A DNA stretch of 64,000 nucleotides from Pseudomonas moorei (GTDB lineage Bacteria; Pseudomonadota; Gammaproteobacteria; Pseudomonadales; Pseudomonadaceae): contig NZ_VZPP01000014.1 in the NCBI RefSeq assembly GCF_008801475.1, forward strand, positions 1 to 64,000, given 5' to 3'. Under the pieces are notes generated by a model. It saw only the letters and a program-made list of their open reading frames with translations. It made no database searches and was not told where the DNA came from. Position numbers and translations under genes: made by a program. Below, piece by piece: positions 42,309 through 51,369 of the stretch; the stretch's first letter is position 1, and each line of letters opens with the position of its first letter.

Positions 42309-42617
42309 ATGCAATGCCATCACCTCAAACCGGTACTTCCGGTTGCACCCCTCGCAGAGAAACGGGCCAACCACCAGGCGGACCTCAAAGACAACAAAAA
42401 ATCCAATGGAGAAGTTGATATGGAACCTCGCGTCATTGAGCTGGAAACCCGCCTCAAGTACCTGCGAAGGGACATGGAAGAAATGCGTACCGACGTCAAA
42501 TCCATCAAGCAACGACTTGCCTATTCGGCTGGCGGGACCGCCATCGTTCTTGGACTGCTTGGCTGGATCGCCAATAGCCGTTTCGACCAGCTCGTGACAC
42601 TGTTTCTGGCTCATTAA
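42309..42617 (+). CDS. small membrane protein with coiled-coil (XhlA-like)
   Basis: 102 residues, or 65 if ATG 42420 (with GGAGAAG ahead) is used; AAGGAC also precedes the first ATG. The core is a charged coiled coil (EPRVIELETRLKYLRRDM) followed by one C-terminal membrane segment (GGTAIVLGLLGWIANS). This layout resembles XhlA/holin-associated and YqjD-type anchors. No lysis gene is nearby; function unknown. Confidence 0.6.
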   Translation: MQCHHLKPVLPVAPLAEKRANHQADLKDNKKSNGEVDMEPRVIELETRLKYLRRDMEEMRTDVKSIKQRLAYSAGGTAIVLGLLGWIANSRFDQLVTLFLAH

Positions 42618-42628
42618 ACAGTCATCAA

Positions 42629-42658
42629 CGCAAACCCGGTTTATCAACCGGGCTTGCG
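42629..42658. terminator. hairpin between convergent genes
   Basis: CGCAA-A-CCCGGTT, a four-base loop, AACCGGG-C-TTGCG: stem of about 12 pairs with one mismatch. There is no clear T-run on either strand, so termination is possible rather than proven. Confidence 0.5.
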
Positions 42659-42678
42659 TGATGAGACGCCTCGCCGGG

Positions 42679-43905
42679 TCAGCTCAGGACTTCGCTAAAC
42701 GGTATGAAATACACACTGTCACCGGCGACCAGCGTACGGTCCTCCAGCACCTCAACCAGTCCGTCGGCCCAAGCGGCACTGCGCAGTACACCTGAACTCT
42801 GATTTTTGTAGATGATGGCCCGGCCAAGCTCCAGGCGACCACGCAAATACTCACGTCGATTGCCGGCTTTCGGCCAGTCAAATCCTGCCTGTACCTGCAC
42901 CTTGAGGGGTTCAACCTCTTTAACGCCCTGGCAACGCAGGAGATAGGGTCTGGTCAGCAGGGCGAAGGTCACCAGGGTCGATGCCGGATTACCGGGCAAG
43001 CCGATCACCGGCACGCCGCGAAAGTGTCCGAACGTCAGCGGCTTGCCTGGTTTGATGGCCAGCTTCCACAGGGTCAGCTCGCCTTCTTCACGCAGGGCGA
43101 TGCCTAAAAAGTCCGCCTCCCCCACCGAGACACCACCGGTTGAAAGAATCAGATCGACATCCTTCAGCTCGCCAAGGCGTGCGCGCGTGGTGGCCAGGTC
43201 ATCCGGCAAAATACCGGCATCGATCACTTCGCAGCCTAACCGCTGCAACCAACTGCAGAGCAGAACACGGTTACTGTTGTAGATCTGCCCTGGCCCCAAC
43301 GCTTGCCCTGGTTCGATCAATTCGTCTCCGGTGGACAGCACGGCAACGCGAACCTTGCGAATCACCTCAAGCTCGGCGCACCCCAGTGAGGCAGCCAAGC
43401 CCTGTTCGATCGGCCCCATTCGCGTGCCCGCTGGCAAAATCAGTTCACCTACGGTGGTTTCCTGGCCTTGCGGACGGATGTTCTGTCCAAGGGACATGCT
43501 TTCGGTGAAGCGTACACGCTGATCCGCCTGGACCTCGGCGTTCTCCTGCATCTCGACGCAATCAGCTCCCGCAGGAACAGGCGCACCGGTGAAGATCCGT
43601 GCACAGGTGCCCGGTTGCAGCGGTTCTGGAGCCTGCCCGGCAAAAATCTTCTGGCTGACCATCAAGGGCTCGCCGGTCCAGTCGGCCATGCGCAAGGCAT
43701 AGCCGTCCATGGCGCTGTTGGGCCACGGAGGCAGATCAAGCGTCGACACCAAATCGTCGGCCAGCACACGACCTTGAACCTGCGCCAACGGCAAGCGCTC
43801 ACGCGCCTGAATCCTGGAGGCGTCAGCCATTTCCAGCAGGCGTGCCAGCGCCACTTCGACCGGCATCAGACTGCCGGTCTTGCCCGGCTTACCCGCGGGA
43901 TTCAC
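42679..43905 (-). CDS. moeA: molybdopterin molybdotransferase MoeA
   Basis: 408 residues from a GTG inside the end of moaB. Domains as in MoeA: PPWPNSAMDGYAL, GAPVPAGADCVEMQENA, VLSTGDELIEPG, STGGVSVGEADF and PGKPLTFGHFRGVPVIGLPGNPAS. It inserts molybdate into adenylated molybdopterin supplied by MoaB/MogA-type enzymes. In operon with moaB (17-bp overlap). Confidence 0.93.
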   Translation of the reverse strand: MNPAGKPGKTGSLMPVEVALARLLEMADASRIQARERLPLAQVQGRVLADDLVSTLDLPPWPNSAMDGYALRMADWTGEPLMVSQKIFAGQAPEPLQPGTCARIFTGAPVPAGADCVEMQENAEVQADQRVRFTESMSLGQNIRPQGQETTVGELILPAGTRMGPIEQGLAASLGCAELEVIRKVRVAVLSTGDELIEPGQALGPGQIYNSNRVLLCSWLQRLGCEVIDAGILPDDLATTRARLGELKDVDLILSTGGVSVGEADFLGIALREEGELTLWKLAIKPGKPLTFGHFRGVPVIGLPGNPASTLVTFALLTRPYLLRCQGVKEVEPLKVQVQAGFDWPKAGNRREYLRGRLELGRAIIYKNQSSGVLRSAAWADGLVEVLEDRTLVAGDSVYFIPFSEVLS

Positions 43906-44428
43906 AGGGTGCCGCCTGTTTCAGATGAGTCACGAAATTGCACGGGCGGTGGCGCGAATCCAGTTGCTCAGAAAGAATGCCGTCCCAACCGGTGCGCACC
44001 GCATTGGTCGAACCCGGCAGGCAGCAGACCAGGGTGCCGTTGGCCAGACCCGCCAGTGCACGGGACTGAACCGTGGAGGTGCCGATATCCGCTACCGAAA
44101 TTTGCCGGAACAGCTCACCGAAACCATCGACTTGTTTGTCGAGCAGGCAGCTCACCGCTTCGGGGGTGCTGTCGCGGCCGGTAAAACCGGTGCCGCCAGT
44201 GATCAGCACCACCTGCACCACATCGTCGGCAATCCAGTTGGCGACTTGCGCACGGATTTTGTAGAGATCATCTTTAAGCAACACCCGGGACGCCAGGTTA
44301 TGGCCGGCAGCCGTCAAGCGGTCAACGAAGACCTGGCCGGAGGTATCGGTTTCCAGGGTACGGGTATCACTGACTGTCAGCACCGCAATATTCAGCGGCG
44401 CGAAAGGTACATCAGCCTTGGCTTTCAT
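43889..44428 (-). CDS. moaB: molybdenum cofactor biosynthesis protein MoaB
   Basis: 179 residues with MoaB/MogA motifs TVSDTRTLETDTSG, ITGGTGFTGRD and LPGSTNAVRTGWDGIL. Adenylates molybdopterin or is a MogA-like paralogue. Overlaps the moeA start; divergent from mobA. Confidence 0.92.
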   Translation of the reverse strand: MKAKADVPFAPLNIAVLTVSDTRTLETDTSGQVFVDRLTAAGHNLASRVLLKDDLYKIRAQVANWIADDVVQVVLITGGTGFTGRDSTPEAVSCLLDKQVDGFGELFRQISVADIGTSTVQSRALAGLANGTLVCCLPGSTNAVRTGWDGILSEQLDSRHRPCNFVTHLKQAAPCESRG

Positions 44429-44518
44429 AGGCTCGTCCGGTTGTGGAAGAAACAGCCCGGTGTTATATCACAGCGCCTCATTTTTTCGCCGCCCCGCTCT
44501 GTCAGCTGGAGACCCGCC

Positions 44519-45118
44519 ATGACTTCGAATCAGTCGCCACCCTGCTCCATTCTGCTCCTGGCAGGGGGGCGCGGCCAACGCATGGGCGGGCGGGATAAAG
44601 GTTTGCTGGACTGGCACGGTGAGCCGCTGATTGCACATCTGCACCGTAAGGTACGGCCACTGAGCGATGACCTGATCATCTCCTGCAACCGGAACCTGGA
44701 AAAGTACGCGCCCTATGCGGACCAACTGGTGCATGACGACGAAGGCGACTTCCCCGGGCCGTTGGCCGGCATTCTTGCGGGACTGAAAGCCGCACGCCAT
44801 ACGCATCTGCTGGTCCTGCCCTGTGATGTACCACGCATTGATGCAGCGCTGCTCAACAGCATGCGTGAAACCGCCAATCAATTTCCCGACAGACCCTTGA
44901 TGTTGCGCCATGACGAACACTGGGAGCCTTTGCTGTGCGTGATTCCCGTGGCGCTTCTTGCTGAATTCGAGAACGCCTGGAAGGATGGCGAGCGCAGCCC
45001 GGGTCGCCTCATGCGCCAGCTGGGCGCTACCGCACTGCAGTGTCCCGATAATGATCCGCGACTGGCCAATCTCAACACACCAGAACTGTTAAGCACGCAC
45101 AACACTGTGCCAGACTGA
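44519..45118 (+). CDS. mobA: molybdenum cofactor guanylyltransferase MobA
   Basis: 199 residues. Nucleotidyl-transferase motif LLLAGGRGQRMGGRDKGLL near residues 12-30 and LPCDVPRID. It attaches GMP to the cofactor to give the bis-MGD used by DMSO-reductase-type enzymes. GGAG precedes the ATG at 44519. Divergent from moaB-moeA, so the three genes probably share a control region. Confidence 0.92.
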   Translation: MTSNQSPPCSILLLAGGRGQRMGGRDKGLLDWHGEPLIAHLHRKVRPLSDDLIISCNRNLEKYAPYADQLVHDDEGDFPGPLAGILAGLKAARHTHLLVLPCDVPRIDAALLNSMRETANQFPDRPLMLRHDEHWEPLLCVIPVALLAEFENAWKDGERSPGRLMRQLGATALQCPDNDPRLANLNTPELLSTHNTVPD

Positions 45119-45195
45119 ACCGACCAAGGAACTTGCACGTTCTGCATACGTCTCAAGCTCAGTAACCAAAAGAATTCATTCTCGGAGACACACTC

Positions 45196-45417
45196 ATGAC
45201 TCAACGGATCCTGGCCTCTTTCATGCTTGCACTGGGCCTTGCCACTCTCGCCGGTTGCGCATCGCCTTCAGTGATCACCTTGAATGACGGTCGCGAAATC
45301 CAGGCCGTCGACACGCCACACTTTGACAAGGATTCGGGCTTCTACGAATTCGAACAACTGGATGGCAAACGGACTCGCATCAACAAGGACCAGGTTCGTA
45401 CCGTTAAAGAGCTGTAA
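45196..45417 (+). CDS. YgdI/YgdR-type small lipoprotein
   Basis: 73 residues: signal peptide with lipobox TLAGC (Cys about residue 21), then the SH3-like DUF903 core VITLNDGREIQAVDTP and GKRTRINKDQV. Function unknown; envelope-associated. CGGAGACACAC precedes the ATG and an intrinsic terminator follows. Confidence 0.85.
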   Translation: MTQRILASFMLALGLATLAGCASPSVITLNDGREIQAVDTPHFDKDSGFYEFEQLDGKRTRINKDQVRTVKEL

Positions 45418-45443
45418 TCTGCAGAACGACTACCGGATACACA

Positions 45444-45471
45444 AAAATGCCCCGATTGATCGGGGCATTTT
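45444..45471 (+). terminator. intrinsic terminator after the YgdI-type gene
   Basis: AAAATGCCCCGAT, two-base loop, ATCGGGGCATTTT: perfect 13-bp stem. The A-run ahead lets it act in both directions. Confidence 0.88.
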
Positions 45472-45585
45472 CGTATCCGAATCAGAATGCCAGGGTTGCG
45501 TGATTAGAGTCGTTGAAAGCCACGATCGCGAGGCCTTATCGACTGAATGTAGAGCGACGCTTTAATTCGATACTTTTTCCAAGCA

Positions 45586-46476
45586 TCACCATTGCAGGGT
45601 GATGGCGCTCTCGAATTCTCGTTCCTGCCCCGTAACCGGATCGACAAATTTCAGCCCTTGGGCCAACAGTTTCAACGGATTGGCGTAGTCATCCTCGACG
45701 TCCTTGAGCACCCGGGGATAAAACGGGTCGTTACAAATGCTCGCACCCAACGCCATCATGTGCACCCGCAGCTGATGCTTCTTGCCCGTCACCGGGTAAA
45801 GTCCGTAACGCCAGAGTTCAGCATTCTTTTCCCTGACCTCGACAGCCGTCTCGGTGTTACTGACACCCCGCCCTTCCTGCATGCGAAAAAATGGCTCGCC
45901 ATCAACGAGTCTGCTCTTGTGAACCAAGGGAAATGAGCGTTCAGGCAATGCCGGGGCAATGGCCTCATAGCGCTTTTCAATCTGCCGTGTCGGGAACAAC
46001 GACTGATACGCCGAACGACTCTGAGGATTGGCTGAAAACAACACCAGCCCCGCCGTATGCCGGTCAATTCGGTGTAACGGCACCAGATGCGGATTATCCA
46101 GACGACGGATCAGCCGTCTCAGCAAGGTCTGCTCCACATATTCCCCCGCCGGTGTCACGGGTAGAAAATGCGGCTTGTCGGCCACCACCAGATGCTCATC
46201 CGCGTACAGAATCGACTCAACCACCGGGATGGCTTTTTCGTCCGGCACTTCACGAAAATAGTGAATTCGCAGACCTTCCCTGTAAGGCAGATCAACGGTG
46301 ATGGGGGCCCCTTGCCCATCGAGCACGCGACCGCGGGCAATTCGGTCCAGCCATTGATCGCGGCCTATGGCGCTGAAGTGTTCGCACAGGCAATCGAGCA
46401 CGGTCTGCCACCGGCCCGGCGGCAAATACAGCGTGCTGGCCTGGCTATGTGCAGCCGAAAAAGATGAAGTGGACAT
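45586..46476 (-). CDS. RluA-family pseudouridine synthase
   Basis: 296 residues from MSTSSFSAAH; no strong ribosome binding site (GAGGG is 13 bases away). The catalytic Asp lies in PLHRIDRHTAGLVLF, with NDPFYPRV and TGKKHQLRVHM typical of the family. An N-terminal S4-like region is present (LDCLCEHF..RDQWLDRIARGRV). The target RNA (tRNA or 23S) cannot be assigned. Confidence 0.85.
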   Translation of the reverse strand: MSTSSFSAAHSQASTLYLPPGRWQTVLDCLCEHFSAIGRDQWLDRIARGRVLDGQGAPITVDLPYREGLRIHYFREVPDEKAIPVVESILYADEHLVVADKPHFLPVTPAGEYVEQTLLRRLIRRLDNPHLVPLHRIDRHTAGLVLFSANPQSRSAYQSLFPTRQIEKRYEAIAPALPERSFPLVHKSRLVDGEPFFRMQEGRGVSNTETAVEVREKNAELWRYGLYPVTGKKHQLRVHMMALGASICNDPFYPRVLKDVEDDYANPLKLLAQGLKFVDPVTGQEREFESAITLQW

Positions 46477-46547
46477 ACGAAAGTTCTGACCCTCAATGCA
46501 GACGGGCATTATCCGACAGAGGCGGGAACGAGCCTAGAAGAGATTCC

Positions 46548-46865
46548 TCACGCGGTGACTTGCAAACGCGCTGCGGCCTCGGTGTACTCCTTTAGCCAGC
46601 GCAATACATCGACGGCTTCCCAGCGCGCCGGGTCGTAGAGCGCATACAACAGGCCCTGATAGCCCACAACGTCCAGTTGCCGGTGAAAGCCTGCGCGCTG
46701 AAACAAGGCTTCGATTTCTGCGAAGCAGGTGTTGAAATGCAGTTTGTTGAAGGGTGTTTTGCCTTCCGTCACCAGACCATCCAGACGCAGTTCGAGGACA
46801 GCCTCGCGTACCACGTCCACCGACATCCGGTTCACGCTGCTTTTCAATTGTTCGACATTGACCAT
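46548..46865 (-). CDS. small protein of unknown function with an SOS box upstream
   Basis: 105 residues, AGAGGGATGC before the ATG. No membrane segment; an N-terminal helical part (QLKSSVNRMSVDVVREAVLE) and aromatic-rich middle (GFHRQLDVVGYQGLLYALYD). I do not recognise the family. A near-perfect LexA box stands 75 bp upstream, so it may be DNA-damage-inducible. Confidence 0.7.
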   Translation of the reverse strand: MVNVEQLKSSVNRMSVDVVREAVLELRLDGLVTEGKTPFNKLHFNTCFAEIEALFQRAGFHRQLDVVGYQGLLYALYDPARWEAVDVLRWLKEYTEAAARLQVTA

Positions 46866-46939
46866 GATGCATCCCTCTCACGCCCGGACTCGTTGCTCAA
46901 ACCCTGACTCCAGTGGAAACAGGTCGGCAATCCGGATAA

Positions 46940-46955
46940 CTGTATACGCATACAG
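46940..46955. promoter_or_regulatory. LexA (SOS) box
   Basis: CTGTATACGCATACAG matches CTG-N10-CAG, with 18-bp symmetry including flanking A and T. Located between the 105-residue gene and the glutaredoxin-like gene, both on the minus strand, and oriented to control the former. Confidence 0.7.
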
Positions 46956-47034
46956 TATCCGAATCGCATCGGTTAAGCCAAGGGGATCCATCGCAAAGTT
47001 CGACAGGCGGGACACGGCCACTCTGAAAAATCGT

Positions 47035-47271
47035 CTAACGCAAGAACGCCACGACTTCGTCGGCACTGAAGGGCCAACCCAGTTCCGCACCGGTATCGAC
47101 CCGTCGCAATACCGGTATACGCAGGCTGTAGGCTTCATACCAGGTTTCGTCGTCAGCGATGTCCACCAGTTCAATCAGCAGACCGTTCTCGACAAAAGGC
47201 ATCAGCATGGCTTCGGCCACTTCACAGAGGTGGCACCCAAGGGTGCCGAACAGCTGACATTCAGGAAGCAT
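47035..47271 (-). CDS. glutaredoxin-like protein (DUF836 family)
   Basis: 78 residues, thioredoxin fold with CHLC active site in GTLGCHLCEVAE and cis-Pro in YSLRIPVLR. Small glutaredoxin-like proteins of this type are often encoded near DNA-metabolism genes; role not established. No obvious RBS was assigned. Confidence 0.78.
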   Translation of the reverse strand: MLPECQLFGTLGCHLCEVAEAMLMPFVENGLLIELVDIADDETWYEAYSLRIPVLRRVDTGAELGWPFSADEVVAFLR

Positions 47272-47370
47272 GGGCGATCAACCGAAAAAATTAAGTGGTT
47301 ATTCTAGGCCTGCCCCCAAAAGCCGTCGAGCCGCTGAATCCTCTGTGCCGGAACGAGAATCACGAAAGCC

Positions 47371-48579
47371 TCAATCCTGGCTGACGGCGCCGATCTTGTG
47401 TACCGACAAATCCGCCCCGTAGTACTCCTCTTCCTGGCTCAAACGCAAACCATGAAGTGCCTTGATCAGGCCATAGACCCCGAAGCCGCCCGCCAGAGCC
47501 ACGACGACACCCAACGCGGTGCCGATCAACTGGCTGACCAGGCTCACCCCACCGAGCCCACCCAATGCACTCTGGCCGAAGATCCCGCAGGCGATTCCGC
47601 CCCAGACGCCACACAAGCCATGCAAGGGCCAGACCCCCAGGACATCGTCGATGTGCCATTTGCCTTGGGCGGCGGTAAAAGCCCAGACAAACAGTGCCCC
47701 GGCGATGGCACCGGTCACCAGCGCGCCCACGGGGTGCATCAAATCGGAGCCAGCACAGATCGCCACCAGGCCGGCCAACGGACCATTGTGCAGAAAGCCC
47801 GGGTCATTGCGCCCGACGATCAATGCCGCCATGGTCCCGCCGACCATGGCCATCAGCGAGTTCACCGCTACCAGCCCGCTGACGCCCTGTAGGGTTTGCG
47901 CACTCATCACGTTGAAGCCGAACCAGCCGACAATCAGGATCCATGAGCCCAACGCCAGGAAGGGGATGCTCGACGGCGCGAAGGCCACCAGGCGCCCTTC
48001 GCGGTAACGGCCATTGCGCGGCCCCAACAACAGCACCGCCGCCAGCGCCAGCCAACCACCCATGGCATGCACGACCACCGAACCGGCAAAGTCATGGAAA
48101 CCTGCGCCAAAGCGCTCCAGCAACCAGGCTTGAACGCCAAAGTTGCCGTTCCAGATCATGCCCTCGAAAAAGGGATAAACGAATGCCACGATCAGTGCGG
48201 TTGCGCACAACTGCGGAACGAACCGGGCGCGTTCGGCAATCCCCCCGGAAATGATCGCCGGGATCGCCGCGGCAAAGGTCAACAGAAAGAAAAACTTCAC
48301 CAGGCCGTAGCCGTGATCGACATTGATCACCGCTGCCGGTTGCATGAAAGTGACGCCGTATGAAATCCAATAGCCTATAAAGAAGTAAGCCAGGGTCGAA
48401 ACGGCGAAGTCGCTAAGGATCTTCGATAACGCGTTGACCTGGTTTTTTTGCCGAACCGTTCCGACTTCCAGAAAGGCGAAACCGGCGTGCATGGCCAGAA
48501 CCATGACTGCGCCGATCAGAATGAACAACGTGTTGGAGCTATGGACCAGGCTGTCCACAGCGCTTTGCAGATTTTCCAT
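47371..48579 (-). CDS. amt: ammonium transporter, Amt family
   Basis: 402 residues, eleven membrane segments. Features of AmtB: FAFLEVGTVRQKN, HDFAGSVVVHAMGG (twin-His pore region), HPVGALVTGAIAGALFVW and a C-terminal cytoplasmic tail. The start MENLQSAVDSL is chosen as the membrane-protein beginning. A sigma-54-like element at 48630-48645 fits nitrogen-limited expression by NtrC. No glnK gene is adjacent, unlike the usual glnK-amtB pair. Confidence 0.88.
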   Translation of the reverse strand: MENLQSAVDSLVHSSNTLFILIGAVMVLAMHAGFAFLEVGTVRQKNQVNALSKILSDFAVSTLAYFFIGYWISYGVTFMQPAAVINVDHGYGLVKFFFLLTFAAAIPAIISGGIAERARFVPQLCATALIVAFVYPFFEGMIWNGNFGVQAWLLERFGAGFHDFAGSVVVHAMGGWLALAAVLLLGPRNGRYREGRLVAFAPSSIPFLALGSWILIVGWFGFNVMSAQTLQGVSGLVAVNSLMAMVGGTMAALIVGRNDPGFLHNGPLAGLVAICAGSDLMHPVGALVTGAIAGALFVWAFTAAQGKWHIDDVLGVWPLHGLCGVWGGIACGIFGQSALGGLGGVSLVSQLIGTALGVVVALAGGFGVYGLIKALHGLRLSQEEEYYGADLSVHKIGAVSQD

Positions 48580-48629
48580 GGATTTGGCAGACCTTAAGGC
48601 TGAAAAAAAGCACCAAAGCAGTTCGCGCG

Positions 48630-48645
48630 GGCAATCCATGCACCA
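48630..48645 (-). promoter_or_regulatory. sigma-54 promoter candidate for amt
   Basis: Minus strand TGGTGCATGGATTGCC: GG and GC ten bases apart, TTGC intact, -24 block TGGTGC. Predicted start near 48620. The rest of the 329-bp divergent gap (48580-48908) shows no further site I can assign firmly. Confidence 0.5.
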
Positions 48646-48908
48646 AGTTGTGACCTGTCGAACCCCAACAAGTCACTCCCGATGAACCGCTTTGGCGCAT
48701 GGGAGTTCGTCAAGGTCAATCTCGACCGGGACAATTGCGCGGGTTTTGATTGTTTGAGTTAAGGTTTTACTGGAATCATGCCCGGCAACAGCGCAATGGC
48801 GCTGGCCGGCGCACCACGACACAGCAAAAGTTGTACCAGTCATTTGTACTGAACCTTCCCGCAAGGCTCATACTCGAACGTTTCAGAAGCCACTTATGGA
48901 GATCACCA

Positions 48909-49223
48909 ATGGCCAGCATCAAGGCAAAGACTGCTCAAGAAATCCTGATGAGCGATTTTCAGACACTGGTCAGCGACACCGAACGGTTGCTCGAGCACAC
49001 CGCTTCCCTGGCCGGTGATCAGGCTGACGAGTTGCGCGACCAGATCCACGACAGTCTGCTGCGAGCACGGGAGACCCTGAGGCTGACCGAAGACTCCCTG
49101 CGCGATCGCGGCAAGGCAGCCGTCACCGCCACCGAGGACTATGTCCAGGCCAACCCATGGCAATCGGTCGGGATCGCGGCCGGCGTGGGCTTTCTGATTG
49201 GTCTGCTGGCGACCCGGCGCTGA
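48909..49223 (+). CDS. DUF883 / ElaB-YqjD-type ribosome-associated membrane protein
   Basis: 104 residues: long amphipathic coiled coil (TLVSDTERLLEHTASLAGDQ, repeating) and a C-terminal membrane segment with glycine zipper (SVGIAAGVGFLIGLLATRR). E. coli ElaB/YqjD are tail-anchored proteins linked to ribosomes in stationary phase. TGGAGATC precedes the ATG. First of three close genes. Confidence 0.88.
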   Translation: MASIKAKTAQEILMSDFQTLVSDTERLLEHTASLAGDQADELRDQIHDSLLRARETLRLTEDSLRDRGKAAVTATEDYVQANPWQSVGIAAGVGFLIGLLATRR

Positions 49224-49224
49224 T

Positions 49225-49614
49225 ATGGCAATCGGTGAATCCGACTCGTCCGAAACAGGACAAAGCTCCTCGCCGCGGCGCCTGGGTGCTGCATTTCTTG
49301 GCTTGCTGCATAGTCATGTCGAACTGTTTGGCATCGAACTGCAGGAACAAAAGGCCCGCACCGTAAGCCTGCTGCTGTTTGCAGGCCTGGCGCTGGTGTT
49401 CGCCCTGCTGTTATTGGTGGGACTGTCGACGTTGGTGCTCATTCTGTTTTGGGACACCTATCGTCTCGCGGCCATCATTGGGCTCTGCGTCTTTTACGCG
49501 CTGGCAGCCGTCTTCTGTGGCTTGCGCCTGAAAGCGGCGATCTTCGATGAATCCTCCCCCTTCCACGGCACTCTGGAAGAACTGGCCAATGATCGGGAGC
49601 GCCTGCTGCCATGA
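49225..49614 (+). CDS. phage-holin-family-like membrane protein, YqjE-type
   Basis: 129 residues, two membrane segments (LLLFAGLALVFALLLLVGLS and AAIIGLCVFYALAAVFCGL) in a hairpin, short charged ends. Member of the Actino_Holin_3/YqjE group. One base after the DUF883 stop and overlapping the next gene (ATGA), so co-translated. Confidence 0.82.
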   Translation: MAIGESDSSETGQSSSPRRLGAAFLGLLHSHVELFGIELQEQKARTVSLLLFAGLALVFALLLLVGLSTLVLILFWDTYRLAAIIGLCVFYALAAVFCGLRLKAAIFDESSPFHGTLEELANDRERLLP

Positions 49615-49955
49615 GCCTGCCTGAACTGCCTCCAAACAGCTCGCGCACAGAAATGCGCAAGGCACTGATTCGCCTGCGCATGGAAATGCATCGCCAGGAA
49701 ATCCGCCACGAATCCGCGCAACTGCTGCAACCCCTGCAGCGTGTTCGTGGCATGACACAAAACCTGCAGGACGGCTTCGGCATCAAACACGCACCGCTTT
49801 GGGGCGTAGCGGCCGTGACCTTGATCGGTTTCCTGACCGGCAAGGGCGCCAAAAACGGCGGCGGACTGGACAGCCTGACCCGGTTGGTTCGGCTTGGCAC
49901 TACTTTGGGTCCCCTGATCAAGTTGGTCCTGCAGGGCTCATCGCGTAAACACTGA
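49611..49955 (+). CDS. small membrane-associated protein, YqjK-like
   Basis: 114 residues: N-terminal basic helices (RTEMRKALIRLRMEMHRQEI) and one hydrophobic segment (APLWGVAAVTLIGFLTG). ATGA overlap with the YqjE-like gene. The three-gene order matches yqjD-yqjE-yqjK of enterobacteria; function unknown. Confidence 0.72.
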   Translation: MSLPELPPNSSRTEMRKALIRLRMEMHRQEIRHESAQLLQPLQRVRGMTQNLQDGFGIKHAPLWGVAAVTLIGFLTGKGAKNGGGLDSLTRLVRLGTTLGPLIKLVLQGSSRKH

Positions 49956-50081
49956 GCAGTCGCTATCTGGCTGCATTCTTGCAACGCCCGTGGGATGAAC
50001 CTCTTTATCGAGGGGTTCAACCCTGCATGCCTATCCGGTAGCCAGGTTTAATCCAAAAACAAGATCTACTAAGGAGGCTTT

Positions 50082-51245
50082 GTGATCGACGGGCAACCGC
50101 TCGCCTGCTTTCAGCCGTTCATCGATACCGCTACCGGCCGTATCGCGGGTGTAGAGGCACTGGGTCGACTGCGTCAGGCCGACGGTCAATTGGCTTCGGT
50201 TGGCCCCCTGTTCGCCGATCCGCGAACAAATGCCATCGCCCTGCGCCGCCTGGATCGCCAAATACGTGATAACGCCTTGGGTCGTCTGCACGAGGCGCCC
50301 TCCGAATGGTTTCTGAGCCTGAACATTTCCCCGCGCTGGATCAGCCGCCTGCGCGCGGACCAGCCGCTGCCAAGCCTGAAACAACTGAACAGGCACGGGA
50401 TCGATCCGCAACGAATCGTTTTCGAGATCACCGAGCTCGGCGGCGATATCCAGCGCCTGGCGCAAGTGGTGGCGCGTTACCGGCAGGCTGGCGCGCGTAT
50501 CGCGATCGACGACTTCGGTGCGGGCTACTCTCAACTTGATCGCGTCCTCGCCCTGCGACCGGACATTCTCAAGCTCGACATGCGTCTGTTTCAGGCGGCA
50601 GCACTGGGCGGCCCAAGCACCGACGTGGTCAAGGCGCTGGCATTGATGGCCGAGAAAACCGGTTGCTGGATTATCGCCGAAGGAGTGGAAACCGAAGCCC
50701 AGCTGAATTTTGCCCTGGAATGCGGTTCCCGCTACGTGCAGGGTTTTCTGTTTGCCAGGGCGCAGGAGGATTTTTTTGACACCGAAGCCTTTGTCGAACG
50801 CTTCGCACAACTGCGTCAACGCTATGTTCAGCAGAAGCTCGCCGAACGCGGTCGCCTGATGATCATGCGCCAGCAACTCAACGAACTGATGTCAATCCTG
50901 CAAGCCTGGGCGCAAACCCGCGCCCCGCTGAGCGCCTTGCCGCAATTGAATGCTTTCCCCTGGCTTTTACGCTTCTATCAATGTGACCGGCATGGCACAC
51001 AACTGACACCCAACCTTGAATGGCGCAATAACGGCTGGTTTGCCGACAATCGCTATCTGGGCCATAACTGGTCATGGCGCCCCTACTTCTATCATCTGTT
51101 GGCCGAAGGCTGGGAGGAGCGGCGGCTTACCCTTTCCAATACTTACCGTGACGCCACGAGCAACCAGTATTGCCTTACCGCCGGGCAATTCTTCGACAAT
51201 GGGGAACGCTTGCTGCTCATCGATATCGATGCCGTCGGGCTCTAG
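50082..51245 (+). CDS. EAL-domain c-di-GMP phosphodiesterase with C-terminal sensory domain
   Basis: 387 residues from a GTG with the strong site AAGGAGG. EAL domain (residues about 5-245) with the catalytic set intact: E in GVEALGRLR, N in LSLNIS, E in FEITE, DD in IAIDDFGAGYS, K in ILKLDM and E in IAEGVE. A C-terminal domain of about 140 residues (LPQLNAFPWLLRFYQCDRHG... Cache/GAF-like) is probably a ligand sensor. Expected to hydrolyse c-di-GMP and so favour motility; monocistronic. Confidence 0.87.
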   Translation: MIDGQPLACFQPFIDTATGRIAGVEALGRLRQADGQLASVGPLFADPRTNAIALRRLDRQIRDNALGRLHEAPSEWFLSLNISPRWISRLRADQPLPSLKQLNRHGIDPQRIVFEITELGGDIQRLAQVVARYRQAGARIAIDDFGAGYSQLDRVLALRPDILKLDMRLFQAAALGGPSTDVVKALALMAEKTGCWIIAEGVETEAQLNFALECGSRYVQGFLFARAQEDFFDTEAFVERFAQLRQRYVQQKLAERGRLMIMRQQLNELMSILQAWAQTRAPLSALPQLNAFPWLLRFYQCDRHGTQLTPNLEWRNNGWFADNRYLGHNWSWRPYFYHLLAEGWEERRLTLSNTYRDATSNQYCLTAGQFFDNGERLLLIDIDAVGL

Positions 51246-51369
51246 TGATCTCCTTTGTTATCTCCGGCACGCCACGCAAACTCATTGAAAACGCCCTCCG
51301 GTTCCACTTGCAGGTCCCGATGCGAACCGGGAAGCTTAAGCAAACAGTGACCTGACGGAGAGCCCCGCC

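Noticed and set aside
49997..50018. GAACC/GGTTC hairpin after the YqjK-like gene
   Set aside because: Only five solid pairs with an asymmetric loop and no T-run.
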